A stretch of 8,660 nt of DNA from Thiotrichaceae bacterium (GTDB lineage Bacteria; Pseudomonadota; Gammaproteobacteria; Thiotrichales; Thiotrichaceae): contig JALVRY010000451.1 of NCBI GenBank assembly GCA_027024625.1, positions 1 to 8,660 of the forward strand, in the 5' to 3' direction. Below are positions 1 to 6,063 of the stretch, one piece after another. The number at the start of each line of letters is the position of its first letter. Position 1 is the first letter of the stretch. The translations under genes were made by a program, and so were the position numbers. Below the pieces are notes generated by a model that worked only from the letters and a program-made list of their open reading frames with translations, was not told where the DNA came from and ran no database searches.

Positions 1-572
1 ATAAATAAGCCAAACATGCCATAGTCCAAACCTGATGTGGCAATATTAATCCCTAGTAGAATAACAATAAGAAAGGTAACACCATTAATTAATTGTTGAT
101 TTGGGAAGCGGAAATTCTTTTTCATGATGCCTTGTAACTTTGCATAGGCAACTAAAGAGCCAGAAAATGCCATGCTACCAATTAAAGCTCCAAGTGTTGC
201 AATACTTTGGATGATGATGTCATCTGCATGTTCTTGCTGAATAAGAATAATGGCAGAAATCGCCGCTGCTGCACCACCACCCATGCCATTATATAAGGCA
301 ATCATTTGTGGCATATGGGTCATTTCAACTTTCTTACCTGTAACCCATGCAATACTGCCGCCAATTCCAATAGCAACAATGTTGATAAGGAAGTAGCTAG
401 AGAAGTCTTCTTGACCATCGGGATGAATGAAGGTCACTATTGTCGCAAGAGCCATTCCAACACCAGCCCAGACGATGCCTTTGCGAGCAGTAACAGGGGA
501 GCTCATTTGTTTTAAGCCAAAAATAAACAGTACCGCAGCAATGAAATAAACAAGATTAATAAAATTCATCAT
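1..572 (-). CDS. pntB: NAD(P) transhydrogenase subunit beta, N-terminal part (cut by window edge)
   Basis: This is the membrane and NADP(H)-binding subunit of the proton-translocating transhydrogenase, which uses the proton gradient to reduce NADP+ with NADH in the inner membrane. About 190 codons are visible, and the C-terminal NADP-binding domain III lies off the left edge. The translation starts MMNFINLVYFIAAVLF and continues through a series of hydrophobic helices. The family block MPQMIALYNGMGGGAAAAIS sits near residues 87-106. Two adjacent ATG codons (572 and 569) could each be the start; I take the first. It begins 2 nt after the pntAB stop, with an AAGGA-type ribosome site inside the end of pntAB, so translation is probably coupled. 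It is the third gene of the operon. The identification rests on sequence blocks plus operon order. Confidence 0.95.
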   Translation of the reverse strand, partial: MMNFINLVYFIAAVLFIFGLKQMSSPVTARKGIVWAGVGMALATIVTFIHPDGQEDFSSYFLINIVAIGIGGSIAWVTGKKVEMTHMPQMIALYNGMGGGAAAAISAIILIQQEHADDIIIQSIATLGALIGSMAFSGSLVAYAKLQGIMKKNFRFPNQQLINGVTFLIVILLGINIATSGLDYGMFGLF

Positions 573-574
573 AA

Positions 575-868
575 TTAATCTTCCTTCTTACTGCTGGTAA
601 ACATTTCAAGCATTCGCTCGGTGACGACGTATCCACCCACTGCATTCCCTGCCGCTAGAACAACCGCAATAAATGCAATGACAGATTCCCAAAATCCTTC
701 AGCATGACCGACTGCAATCATCGCACCGACTAATACAATGCCATGCACGAAGTTAGAGCCCGACATCAATGGAGTATGTAATATAACAGGAACCTTAGAG
801 ATGATTTCATAGCCCGTAAATGCAGCTAACATAAAGATATATAATGCAACAAACCCTTCCATGCCCAT
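575..868 (-). CDS. pntAB: NAD(P) transhydrogenase subunit alpha, part 2 (membrane domain)
   Basis: This 97-residue protein corresponds to the hydrophobic C-terminal segment of the alpha subunit, which is a separate polypeptide in the three-subunit (Rhodospirillum rubrum-like) enzyme. About three membrane helices are visible (near residues 5-20, 37-53 and 60-82). The segment GYEIISKVPVILHTPLMSGS between the first two is typical of the family. It forms the proton-conducting membrane domain together with PntB. Its ATG overlaps the pntAA stop by one base (TAATG), and AAGGGG lies about 8 nt upstream, so the two are translationally coupled. The charged tail (SSKKED) is cytoplasmic. Length and context fit the family well. 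Confidence 0.94.
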   Translation of the reverse strand: MGMEGFVALYIFMLAAFTGYEIISKVPVILHTPLMSGSNFVHGIVLVGAMIAVGHAEGFWESVIAFIAVVLAAGNAVGGYVVTERMLEMFTSSKKED

Positions 869-2013
869 TATTTTTCCCCTTTAGATTGGTTTTCTAAAAA
901 TTCACGAACACTTTCATTTTTAATTTGGCCTTCGTGTGTCAGTAATGCACCCGCTATAACTTCATCGTCAAAGTCAATATCAAGCTCACCATCTTCTGTT
1001 AGCATGGGAACTGTAAAATTAAAAAGATTTTTTGCATACATTTCACTTGCATGTTCTGGTACTTGGCTTGGCACATTAAGTGGCCCATGTACGACAACAC
1101 CATTGTGCTTTATAGTTTCACCTGGCTTTGTTAGATCGGTATTTCCACCACTCTCTGCGGCTAAATCAATAATAACAGAGCCTGCTTGCATCATTTCAAT
1201 GGTTGATGTGGGGACAATCTTGGGTGCAGGACGGCCTGGTACAGCTGCTGTTGTAATTAGAACATTAGCTTTTGAAATATAAGATGCTAATTCCTCTTGC
1301 TGTTGCTGCTTTTCTTCTTCGCTTAGCTCACGTGCATAACCACCTTCGCCTACGGCAGAAATATCTAAAGTAATGGCTTTTGCTGCAAGCGATTCAATTT
1401 GTTGCTTTGTTTCTGGGCGTACATCATACGCTTCAACAATTGCTCCTAAGCGTTTTGCTGTAGCTATAGCTTGTAAACCCGCAACACCTGCCCCAATTAC
1501 AATAACCTTGGATGGGCGTACTGTACCTGCTGCGGTTGTCAGCATAGGGAAAAAGCGACCTAGCAGATCAGCTCCCATAATTGCCGCTTTATAACCTGAT
1601 ATTGCCGCTTGCGAAGACAGCACATCCATTGATTGTGCTCGGGTAATACGAGGAATAAATTCCATTGAAAAACTAGTAATTTTCTTTTGGTTAAGTTTGT
1701 CAACAATATTAGGGTTTTTATACGGAAGTAATGTGCCAATTAGGATGCTGCCTTCTTCCATTTGATCAATTTCTTTTTCAGAAGGTGCTTGTACTCGCCA
1801 GATAATATCAGCTTGTTTGTATGCTTCTGATATATTTTCAACAAAATTGGTATTACTGAAAGACTCATCCGAAAGATTAGCAGCTTCGCCAGCTCCTTTC
1901 TCAATTAGGGTCTTAATACCAAGCTTATCTAATCGATTAATAACGTCTTGTGCAATTGCAACACGTCGTTCGCCCTCTGCTGTTTCTCGGGGGATTGCCA
2001 CTGTAATGGGCAT
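868..2013 (-). CDS. pntAA: NAD(P) transhydrogenase subunit alpha, part 1 (NAD(H)-binding domain)
   Basis: This is the soluble domain I that binds NAD(H) and passes hydride to NADP+ on PntB. It has 381 residues, close to the R. rubrum subunit. The N-terminal alanine dehydrogenase/PNT fold starts PITVAIPRE. The R122-Q127-D130-S133 pattern in PRITRAQSMDVLSSQA has the spacing known for the R. rubrum active-site residues Arg127, Gln132, Asp135 and Ser138. The Rossmann motif GAGVAGLQA starts at residue 174, and D197 ends strand beta-2 (VEAYDVR). The AESGGNTDLT block follows near 286. A short Gln/Glu-rich insertion (EEEKQQQQEE, about 232-241) is a local oddity. The ribosome site TGGAGAA lies about 8 nt before the ATG. 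It is the first gene of the pntAA-pntAB-pntB operon. Confidence 0.96.
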   Translation of the reverse strand: MPITVAIPRETAEGERRVAIAQDVINRLDKLGIKTLIEKGAGEAANLSDESFSNTNFVENISEAYKQADIIWRVQAPSEKEIDQMEEGSILIGTLLPYKNPNIVDKLNQKKITSFSMEFIPRITRAQSMDVLSSQAAISGYKAAIMGADLLGRFFPMLTTAAGTVRPSKVIVIGAGVAGLQAIATAKRLGAIVEAYDVRPETKQQIESLAAKAITLDISAVGEGGYARELSEEEKQQQQEELASYISKANVLITTAAVPGRPAPKIVPTSTIEMMQAGSVIIDLAAESGGNTDLTKPGETIKHNGVVVHGPLNVPSQVPEHASEMYAKNLFNFTVPMLTEDGELDIDFDDEVIAGALLTHEGQIKNESVREFLENQSKGEK

Positions 2014-2056
2014 AGAAGGTTTCTCCAGTCAGTATTTTGATCCAACATGAGTTATT

Positions 2057-2062
2057 ATTATA
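2057..2062 (-). promoter_or_regulatory. Candidate -10 element of the pnt operon promoter
   Basis: The minus strand carries a perfect TATAAT about 44 nt upstream of the pntAA ATG, in the context TGACTATAATAATAAC. I see no good TTGACA at 16-18 nt; the best partner is an AT-rich TTAAAT about 19 nt upstream. The position is right for a sigma-70 promoter with a leader of about 35-40 nt, but AT-rich DNA produces chance matches. Confidence 0.45.
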
Positions 2063-2230
2063 GTCATGCGATCTTTCTATAATTTAAGTGATATATTTCA
2101 ATGTGGAGGGCATTGTAACGGAATGAAAGCTAACTTTGAAATACTGAGGGATTTTTAAAGCATAAAATTTAATCTACATTTATCCCAGTTTTTTCATATT
2201 GTTGCCTTATTCTATAAATAGTAGGATACA

Positions 2231-2264
2231 AATAAAAAAGGCCAGCATATAAAATGCTAGCCTT
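2231..2264 (-). terminator. Rho-independent terminator of the OmpA-domain gene
   Basis: The arms at 2238-2248 and 2254-2264 form an 11-bp stem (AAGGCTAGCAT / ATGCTGGCCTT on the minus strand, one G-T wobble) with a 5-nt loop. A TTTTTAT run follows on the minus strand. It lies about 45 nt past the stop of the OmpA-domain gene, and it separates that gene from the pnt operon promoter. A weaker T-rich run on the other side could give some activity in the plus direction. Confidence 0.9.
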
Positions 2265-2308
2265 CTTTTATATAGATTTGATTAAAATCTACACTATTTG
2301 CCTATTTA

Positions 2309-2962
2309 CTACTTAGCAGCAGGACAAACTTTTCTAGAAGTACAAACTTGTCTTCCTTTTCCAGCACCAGTAGTCGTGCCTTTAACAGTGATGTCTACAC
2401 GACGATCAACCATACGTGCAGCATTTGACGCACTTGCAGGAAGTGTTGCTTGAGACTCACCGTAACCAGCTGCTGTAATCTTAGATCCTGGAACACCATG
2501 ACCCACTAGGAAGTTAGCAACAGTTGCTGCACGTTTCTTAGAAAGCTTCAAGTTATAAGATGCAGAGCCAACAGCATCAGTATGACCAGCAACATTAACA
2601 TTTGAAATATTAATTCCACGGAGAGAATTAACGAATCCTTCTAATTCAGCTCTACCAGCCGCAGTTAGATTAGATTTATCAAATTTAAAGTTAGTATCAC
2701 CTGCTAGGTTCTTACTTACAGTAACTTTTGTTGGTACTGTGTGGCAGCTTTTAACAATCTTACATTTTACTGGTGGTGGAGGTGGAGGGCTACAAAGATC
2801 ATTTCCAGACTTAGAAATAATACAGTTACCCCATTGATCTACTAACTTTCCGTCTTTGTGGCCTGTTGCTACATTGTCGCCATCATGAGCACTTGCAGAT
2901 GATGCCATTAGCAATGCAACTAATGCCGATGCACTAATAAGCGCAATTTTCTTGAGAGCCAT
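2309..2962 (-). CDS. Secreted OmpA-domain protein with paired cysteines flanking the domain
   Basis: The 217-residue product begins with a signal peptide (MALKKIA, hydrophobic core, likely cleavage ASA-H after residue 25). A short N-terminal region follows (WGNCIISKSGNDLC, C47 and C57), then a six-proline hinge (59-64), a CX5C pair (C67, C73), and an OmpA C-terminal-like domain at about 90-194. That domain keeps GHTD (D129) and the LSKKRA arginine (R144), the residues that bind diaminopimelate in peptidoglycan in Acinetobacter OmpA. After the domain comes a Gly/Thr-rich tail with a second CX5C pair (C207, C213). There is no beta-barrel and no lipobox, so it is probably a soluble periplasmic or peptidoglycan-attached protein. 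The ribosome site TTAGGAGA sits 6-7 nt before the ATG. It appears monocistronic with its own terminator. The specific role is unknown. Confidence 0.88.
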   Translation of the reverse strand: MALKKIALISASALVALLMASSASAHDGDNVATGHKDGKLVDQWGNCIISKSGNDLCSPPPPPPVKCKIVKSCHTVPTKVTVSKNLAGDTNFKFDKSNLTAAGRAELEGFVNSLRGINISNVNVAGHTDAVGSASYNLKLSKKRAATVANFLVGHGVPGSKITAAGYGESQATLPASASNAARMVDRRVDITVKGTTTGAGKGRQVCTSRKVCPAAK

Positions 2963-3023
2963 TTTAATCTCCTAAATTATATCTGTTGATTTGAGTTGTC
3001 TTTCTGTAGTTTATATGTAATTA

Positions 3024-3038
3024 AACTTAATTTAAGTT
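3024..3038. promoter_or_regulatory. Perfect 15-bp dyad, operator-like
   Basis: AACTTAA-T-TTAAGTT has 7-bp perfect arms around one central base. It lies 62-76 nt upstream of the OmpA-domain gene start. It overlaps the place where a -10 would fall for the TTGACT at 3048-3053. Position and symmetry fit a dimeric regulator site, but an AT-only dyad in AT-rich DNA could be chance. Confidence 0.3.
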
Positions 3039-3254
3039 GTTCACTATAGTCAAAGTTTCCCCACTACGAACAACCTAAAATGTGATATATATACAACACC
3101 TCTGCGAATTATAGGTCAACTGAGCAAAAAGCTCCATCTATATCCTATAATTTTTTATTGTTTTGTTGTGTTATTACCACGAAATGAGATTATTCGGTTA
3201 TATTTCCCTGCATATATTGCTTGTAAGTGGGAGCACAAAATTAGTTTGGCTAAA

Positions 3255-3283
3255 TTTATGCAGAATATTTTTTATATAGTCAA
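3255..3283 (-). promoter_or_regulatory. Candidate sigma-70 promoter TTGACT-N17-CATAAA
   Basis: On the minus strand TTGACT (3278-3283) and CATAAA (3255-3260) are separated by exactly 17 nt. A TTGACA overlaps just upstream (3289-3294). Transcription would head towards the OmpA-domain gene about 290 nt away. It would therefore give a long leader or a separate small RNA. Assigned from consensus matching only. Confidence 0.3.
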
Positions 3284-3302
3284 GACATTGTCAAGGATGA
3301 TG

Positions 3303-3320
3303 TAGCCTAGACCTAGACTA
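3303..3320. repeat. Compact dyad made of CTAG units
   Basis: TAGCCTAG-AC-CTAGACTA reads as two 8-nt arms, which pair on the minus strand with one G-T wobble. It contains a CCTAGA direct repeat. It lies about 80 nt past the stop of the H3TH-domain gene. No T-run follows, so I do not call it a terminator. CTAG is often rare in enterobacterial DNA, which makes two copies in 10 bp mildly notable. Confidence 0.4.
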
Positions 3321-3400
3321 CCACGCGGCAGAGACGGTATTGCTAAAATTAGAAAATAGGCAGGGAAACTCTGCACATCATACTTTAGTGGATATAATTA

Positions 3401-4075
3401 CTACGCAGCTTGATGGTTATATTTTTTGGAATGCAAGCCTCTTGCAGTTGAAACCATAAAGCTATAATCAGGAAGTGATGATGAACTAAGATGACCAGAA
3501 ATCATTTCAGCATCTTGCAATGAAAATTCAGCAATTTGTCTGTATTTTAATATCCCTAGACTATTTAATTGTTTTTCCATATCAGGGGTAATACCTGATA
3601 TTTTTTTTAAGTCATCAGAAAAGTAATCTTCTTCCACATCAATTTCTATTGATTTAGTACTACTAAGTAACTCTCTTTTAAAGTCATGAGAATGCGTAAT
3701 TTCACTGTTCACGCTTATTTGATGTTCCAGTTTTTTATTCAAAGCTTTTTGCTGATTAAGCTCAGCCAACAAGGCTTCATAATTTTTACGTGTAACTTCT
3801 AATGATTTTCTAGCTTCAAGATATTGTCCATAAGTATTACTATTGTAATGTGCAGAGTATTTATCTATCTGTTGTTGCGCATGCTCATTTTTTGCTTGTA
3901 AGACAGATAATTGTTCTCGCGTATCTTTCAGATTACGACGATTGCTTACATTTTGGTTTTTGATGTCTTCAAGTTGAACTTTTACGATCATTCCTTTAAT
4001 CCACCATCCCAGTGCAATTCCACTGATGGTAGCAATTAACAAAAATATTGCGATTTGTAATGCTAAATACTGCAT
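3401..4075 (-). CDS. Membrane-anchored coiled-coil protein with C-terminal helix-hairpin-helix (H3TH-like) domain
   Basis: The 224-residue product has one N-terminal membrane helix (about 5-24, followed by GWWIKGM). A long charged, Gln-rich segment predicted as coiled coil covers about 32-122, followed by an acidic linker (IDVEEDYFSDD). A helix-hairpin-helix region lies at about 154-195 (DDLKKISGITPDMEKQLNSL, then GILKYRQIAEFSLQDAEMIS). That block matches the pattern of the 'predicted 5' DNA nuclease, helix-3-turn-helix' family, typically found as LxxIxGIGPxxExxLxxxGI. Lys/Arg residues after the helix suggest the C-terminus is cytoplasmic. No nuclease acidic cluster is visible, so it is more likely a DNA or protein binding module. 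The gene starts 4 nt after the upstream BON-OmpA stop with AAGGA as ribosome site, so the two are co-translated. Function unknown. Confidence 0.8.
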   Translation of the reverse strand: MQYLALQIAIFLLIATISGIALGWWIKGMIVKVQLEDIKNQNVSNRRNLKDTREQLSVLQAKNEHAQQQIDKYSAHYNSNTYGQYLEARKSLEVTRKNYEALLAELNQQKALNKKLEHQISVNSEITHSHDFKRELLSSTKSIEIDVEEDYFSDDLKKISGITPDMEKQLNSLGILKYRQIAEFSLQDAEMISGHLSSSSLPDYSFMVSTARGLHSKKYNHQAA

Positions 4076-4079
4076 GCTG

Positions 4080-5174
4080 TTATCCTTCTCTTATTACGGT
4101 CACTTCTATTCTTTCATTATGACGCGAATCACTTTGTTCAATAGGTCTTGAAGAACCATATCCATATGTGCGTAATTGTACTTTTGGTATACCATGTTCT
4201 ATTAAATACTGTTTTATCAGTAGTGCTCTATCTAAGCTTACTTGAACATTATCATCTTCATTATTGAAGCTATTCACATGCCCAGACAACTCGATATATA
4301 GATTTGGTTTTTTACTCAGTTCATTAACTAGCTTATCAAGCCCTACTGTAGACTGAATTTTAGTATTTTCATCATTAAACGAAATACTGGATAAATCTAT
4401 TTTCTCTGCAGCATGTAATCGTTGTGGTACGTATATACCATCCTTAAATAAGGGTATTCTCAATGTATTTCGTATACTTACAACATCACCAAAAACTTCT
4501 CTAAAAGGCAATAAAGTCATCCTCATCGCTGCTTCACTGTCCACATCACCACCAATCGTCAGTATTCCATCTGTCAGTGTCAATTCAGCTCCGTTATGCA
4601 CATAAGAAAAGCTATCAAGAACATGGAGATAACGATCAACCCACCTAGGTCTTGTGATTTCAGGCTTTACAGTAAGCAGTGATGTGTTTATTTTTTCTCC
4701 AATAACTTCTTGTGTACTATCAACTAAATTTTGTTTAGTAATTTCTGAATCTACATTGCCAACAAAAATCCATTGCCCTGAATCATATCTGAGTGTAAAT
4801 CTTCCCTTTAATTGTGGCTCTACAGAAGCTTCTATATCAGTGCTGGCTTCAGTTTCTTTTAATTTTGGCTTAACACCTATTTGAGCAATAACTTCTCTAA
4901 CACCCTCAACGCCCTTAACAAGAGTGATAACTTTCTCTTGACTTCCTTCTGTAAAAACATTGCCCTTAATAACAGCATCTCTGCCATCAAAGCTAACTTT
5001 TCCATTGAACAATCTGCTAACAGTAAGAAGACGATTTGCTCGTTGTGATAAATCATCCTCTATCGGCTTTTGCTTCAACAAGATTGAAATTGTGGTTAAA
5101 CCTGCGACTAACGATACTATGAGCAGTATTAGTAGCAAAAAGGATGATTGTTTTTCCTGAACAACGTCAGTCAT
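4080..5174 (-). CDS. Inner-membrane-anchored BON / OmpA-domain protein
   Basis: Read from the ATG at 5174 the product has 364 residues. A membrane helix at about 11-33 is followed by a BON-type domain at about 43-101 (LTVSRLFNGKVSF...AVIKGNVFTEGSQEK). A middle region at about 123-241 holds one or two more BON-like units (ILTIGGDVDSEAAMRM). An OmpA-like domain covers about 257-362. The layout recalls mycobacterial ArfA (TM-BON-OmpA). In the OmpA domain the usual GHTD reads GHVN, so the peptidoglycan-binding Asp is Asn301, while the later Arg (R316) is kept. I chose this start because GGAG lies 6 nt upstream. The adjacent ATG at 5177 is too close to it, and a GTG at 5207 has no ribosome site. 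First gene of a pair with the H3TH protein; probably periplasmic C-terminal part. Role unknown. Confidence 0.82.
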   Translation of the reverse strand: MTDVVQEKQSSFLLLILLIVSLVAGLTTISILLKQKPIEDDLSQRANRLLTVSRLFNGKVSFDGRDAVIKGNVFTEGSQEKVITLVKGVEGVREVIAQIGVKPKLKETEASTDIEASVEPQLKGRFTLRYDSGQWIFVGNVDSEITKQNLVDSTQEVIGEKINTSLLTVKPEITRPRWVDRYLHVLDSFSYVHNGAELTLTDGILTIGGDVDSEAAMRMTLLPFREVFGDVVSIRNTLRIPLFKDGIYVPQRLHAAEKIDLSSISFNDENTKIQSTVGLDKLVNELSKKPNLYIELSGHVNSFNNEDDNVQVSLDRALLIKQYLIEHGIPKVQLRTYGYGSSRPIEQSDSRHNERIEVTVIREG

Positions 5175-5207
5175 CATTTTCTCCGTGGGATTATCAGCAA
5201 AACACAC

Positions 5208-5373
5208 TTAAGGAAACTCTGATTAAGTCGGATGAAATTTCTTGGTTGATAAAATTATTCAGTTTTTGTTTAAAAAGCGAACGAATAGCAGGCTATTGGT
5301 GAGGTTTTTAAACAAAAAATGGAGAATTTTAGCTCCAAGAAAATCATTCGTGACTTGATCAGAGGTTCCTTAA
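5208..5373. mobile_element. 158-bp fold-back (MITE-like) element flanked by TTAA
   Basis: The terminal repeats begin GGAAACTCTGATTAAGTC (5212) and, inverted, GGAACCTCTGATCAAGTC (ending 5369). They match over about 35 bp with small gaps. Both ends are bordered by TTAA (5208-5211 and 5370-5373), consistent with a 4-bp target duplication. Inside is a second perfect 14-bp inverted pair (5263-5276 with 5305-5318) and a central AATAGC-AG-GCTATT (5284-5297), so the whole element can fold into one long hairpin. There is no coding capacity. TIRs starting GGAA and YTAR-type targets recall IS5-family elements, which is inference. It ends 34 nt upstream of the BON-OmpA start codon, so it may form part of that gene's leader. 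Confidence 0.8.
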
Positions 5374-5443
5374 GGAAACCCTGATCAAATCATGAATCGT
5401 TTTCCTACCAGGAAATTCGATCCGACTTAATCAGCTTCCTCAA
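5370..5443. mobile_element. Second, shorter fold-back copy sharing the TTAA junction
   Basis: A third copy of the repeat (GGAAACCCTGATCAAATC, from 5374) faces a fourth inverted copy (read in reverse from 5439: GGAAGCTGATTAAGTCGGAT). The outer flanks are TTAA and TCAA. The unit is only 66 bp, with little or no loop. The second and third copies abut at the palindrome CCTTAAGG (5368-5375). By similarity, copy 1 is closest to copy 4 and copy 2 to copy 3. The array could therefore be two adjacent elements, or one 228-bp element (5212-5439) nesting an inverted pair. Confidence 0.65.
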
Positions 5444-5687
5444 GAAAGATCCAATTAATATACTGAGTGATTTCCCTGAAGATAGAATGGTTAAGTTTTG
5501 CTTAAAACTAAACTAGTAAGTAGCTACTGTCCTGTTTTAATGTACAAAAATTAAAGGACTACATTCTAAAAGTTACACTCGAATTATTTAGATCTTCCTT
5601 ATCGAAATATAGACTACCTACTTAGTATTGAGTTGACGTATCAAACAGAATCTCAAATACACAGCAGGGTAGAAAATGATTTCAACG

Positions 5688-5707
5688 CTTAATCAAATTT
5701 GATTAAG
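5688..5707. repeat. Perfect 20-bp palindrome
   Basis: CTTAATCAAA joined directly to TTTGATTAAG gives 10-bp perfect arms with no spacer. On the plus strand it is followed by TTTTG. The half-site shares TGATTAAG with the end repeats of the fold-back elements at 5208-5443. It could be an operator, a small plus-strand terminator, or the remnant of a further repeat copy. Confidence 0.55.
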
Positions 5708-5800
5708 TTTTGCCTAGTATATTCCTTTATACATAAAATTCACTGAAGTTTAGAGTTCATTCAAAATACATGGATTAAATTCCATTAGCTTTCAATAGGC

Positions 5801-5824
5801 ATCAGCTACCATAATTAAGCTGAT
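5801..5824. repeat. Hairpin ATCAGCT-N10-AGCTGAT
   Basis: Perfect 7-bp arms around a 10-nt AT-rich loop containing TAATTA. No T-run follows on either strand. No neighbouring gene is close enough to assign a role. Confidence 0.35.
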
Positions 5825-5993
5825 ACTAAAAATTTCTTTAGTGAAGAATCTGAATAAGACACACGATAAACAAAATGGAGAAATGAGGCTACATACGTTG
5901 TGACTATCGGGGGGATAAAGGTGACTTGATGTATAAGTTGGGCTAACTTGTTGATAATTGGCTATAGCTTAAACTGAATGCTAGATTAATAAT

Positions 5994-6036
5994 CAATAAA
6001 AATTAGCTTATTAGGTTACTGAACAATCATAAGCTA
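5994..6036 (-). terminator. Probable rho-independent terminator of ispG
   Basis: Arms TAGCTTAT (6004-6011) and ATAAGCTA (6029-6036) are perfect 8-bp complements. They enclose 17 nt with an inner GTT/AAC pair. On the minus strand the stem is followed by ATTTTTATT. It lies about 30 nt after the ispG stop. The stem is AT-rich and the loop is long, so efficiency is uncertain. Confidence 0.65.
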
Positions 6037-6063
6037 TTTTGACTTTTATCAGAGATATATGGT

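Larger units (their letters stand above)
2963..3400. other. 438-bp intergenic region upstream of the OmpA-domain gene
   Basis: I see no convincing gene here. It holds four TTGAC-type hexamers on the minus strand (at 3048-3053, 3114-3119, 3278-3283 and 3289-3294), a minus-strand TATAAT at 3108-3113, a 15-bp perfect dyad at 3024-3038 and a compact dyad at 3303-3320. No ORF of convincing length with a ribosome site is present on either strand. The layout suggests a long regulated leader or several promoters for the OmpA-domain gene, which is inference. Confidence 0.6.
5444..6003. other. Gene-free 560-bp stretch between ispG and the BON-OmpA unit
   Basis: No supportable gene on either strand; frames are broken every few dozen codons. 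It holds several dyads: AGTTTT-GCTT-AAAACT (5494-5509), AGTAGCTACT (5519-5528), a perfect 20-bp palindrome (5688-5707) and ATCAGCT/AGCTGAT (5801-5824). A short G-rich patch (CGGGGGGATAAAGG, near 5908-5921) stands out from the AT-rich surroundings. It could be decayed mobile DNA, untranslated RNA or regulatory DNA. Confidence 0.6.

Noticed and set aside
306..515. Plus-strand open frame of 69 codons
   Set aside because: Lies antisense inside pntB, with no ribosome site and no recognisable protein features; the minus-strand frame is clearly the gene.
2976..2981. TATAAT on the minus strand just upstream of the OmpA-domain gene
   Set aside because: It is only about 14 nt from the ATG and adjoins the ribosome site, so a transcript starting there would lack a usable leader; likely chance.
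3184..3279. Small plus-strand frame starting MRLFGYISLHILLVSG
   Set aside because: About 31 codons, no ribosome site, ends in AT-rich sequence; chance hydrophobic frame in an intergenic region.
3360..3374. GCAG-N7-CTGC hairpin as terminator of the H3TH gene
   Set aside because: Only a 4-bp stem, with a broken T-run (TATTTTCT) after it; too weak to call.
5175..5207. Upstream GTG (5207) and first ATG (5177) as starts for the BON-OmpA protein
   Set aside because: The GTG has no ribosome site and adds a hydrophilic MCFADNPTEK stretch inside the fold-back boundary. The ATG at 5177 is only 3 nt from GGAG, whereas 5174 has the usual 6-nt spacing.
5208..5443. CRISPR array
   Set aside because: The repeats alternate in orientation, diverge from each other, and have no regular spacers; fold-back elements explain them better.
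5827..5970. Minus-strand open stretch of about 46 codons without a start codon
   Set aside because: No ATG or GTG with a ribosome site, and the translation resembles nothing I recognise; considered as a gene remnant but not supportable.
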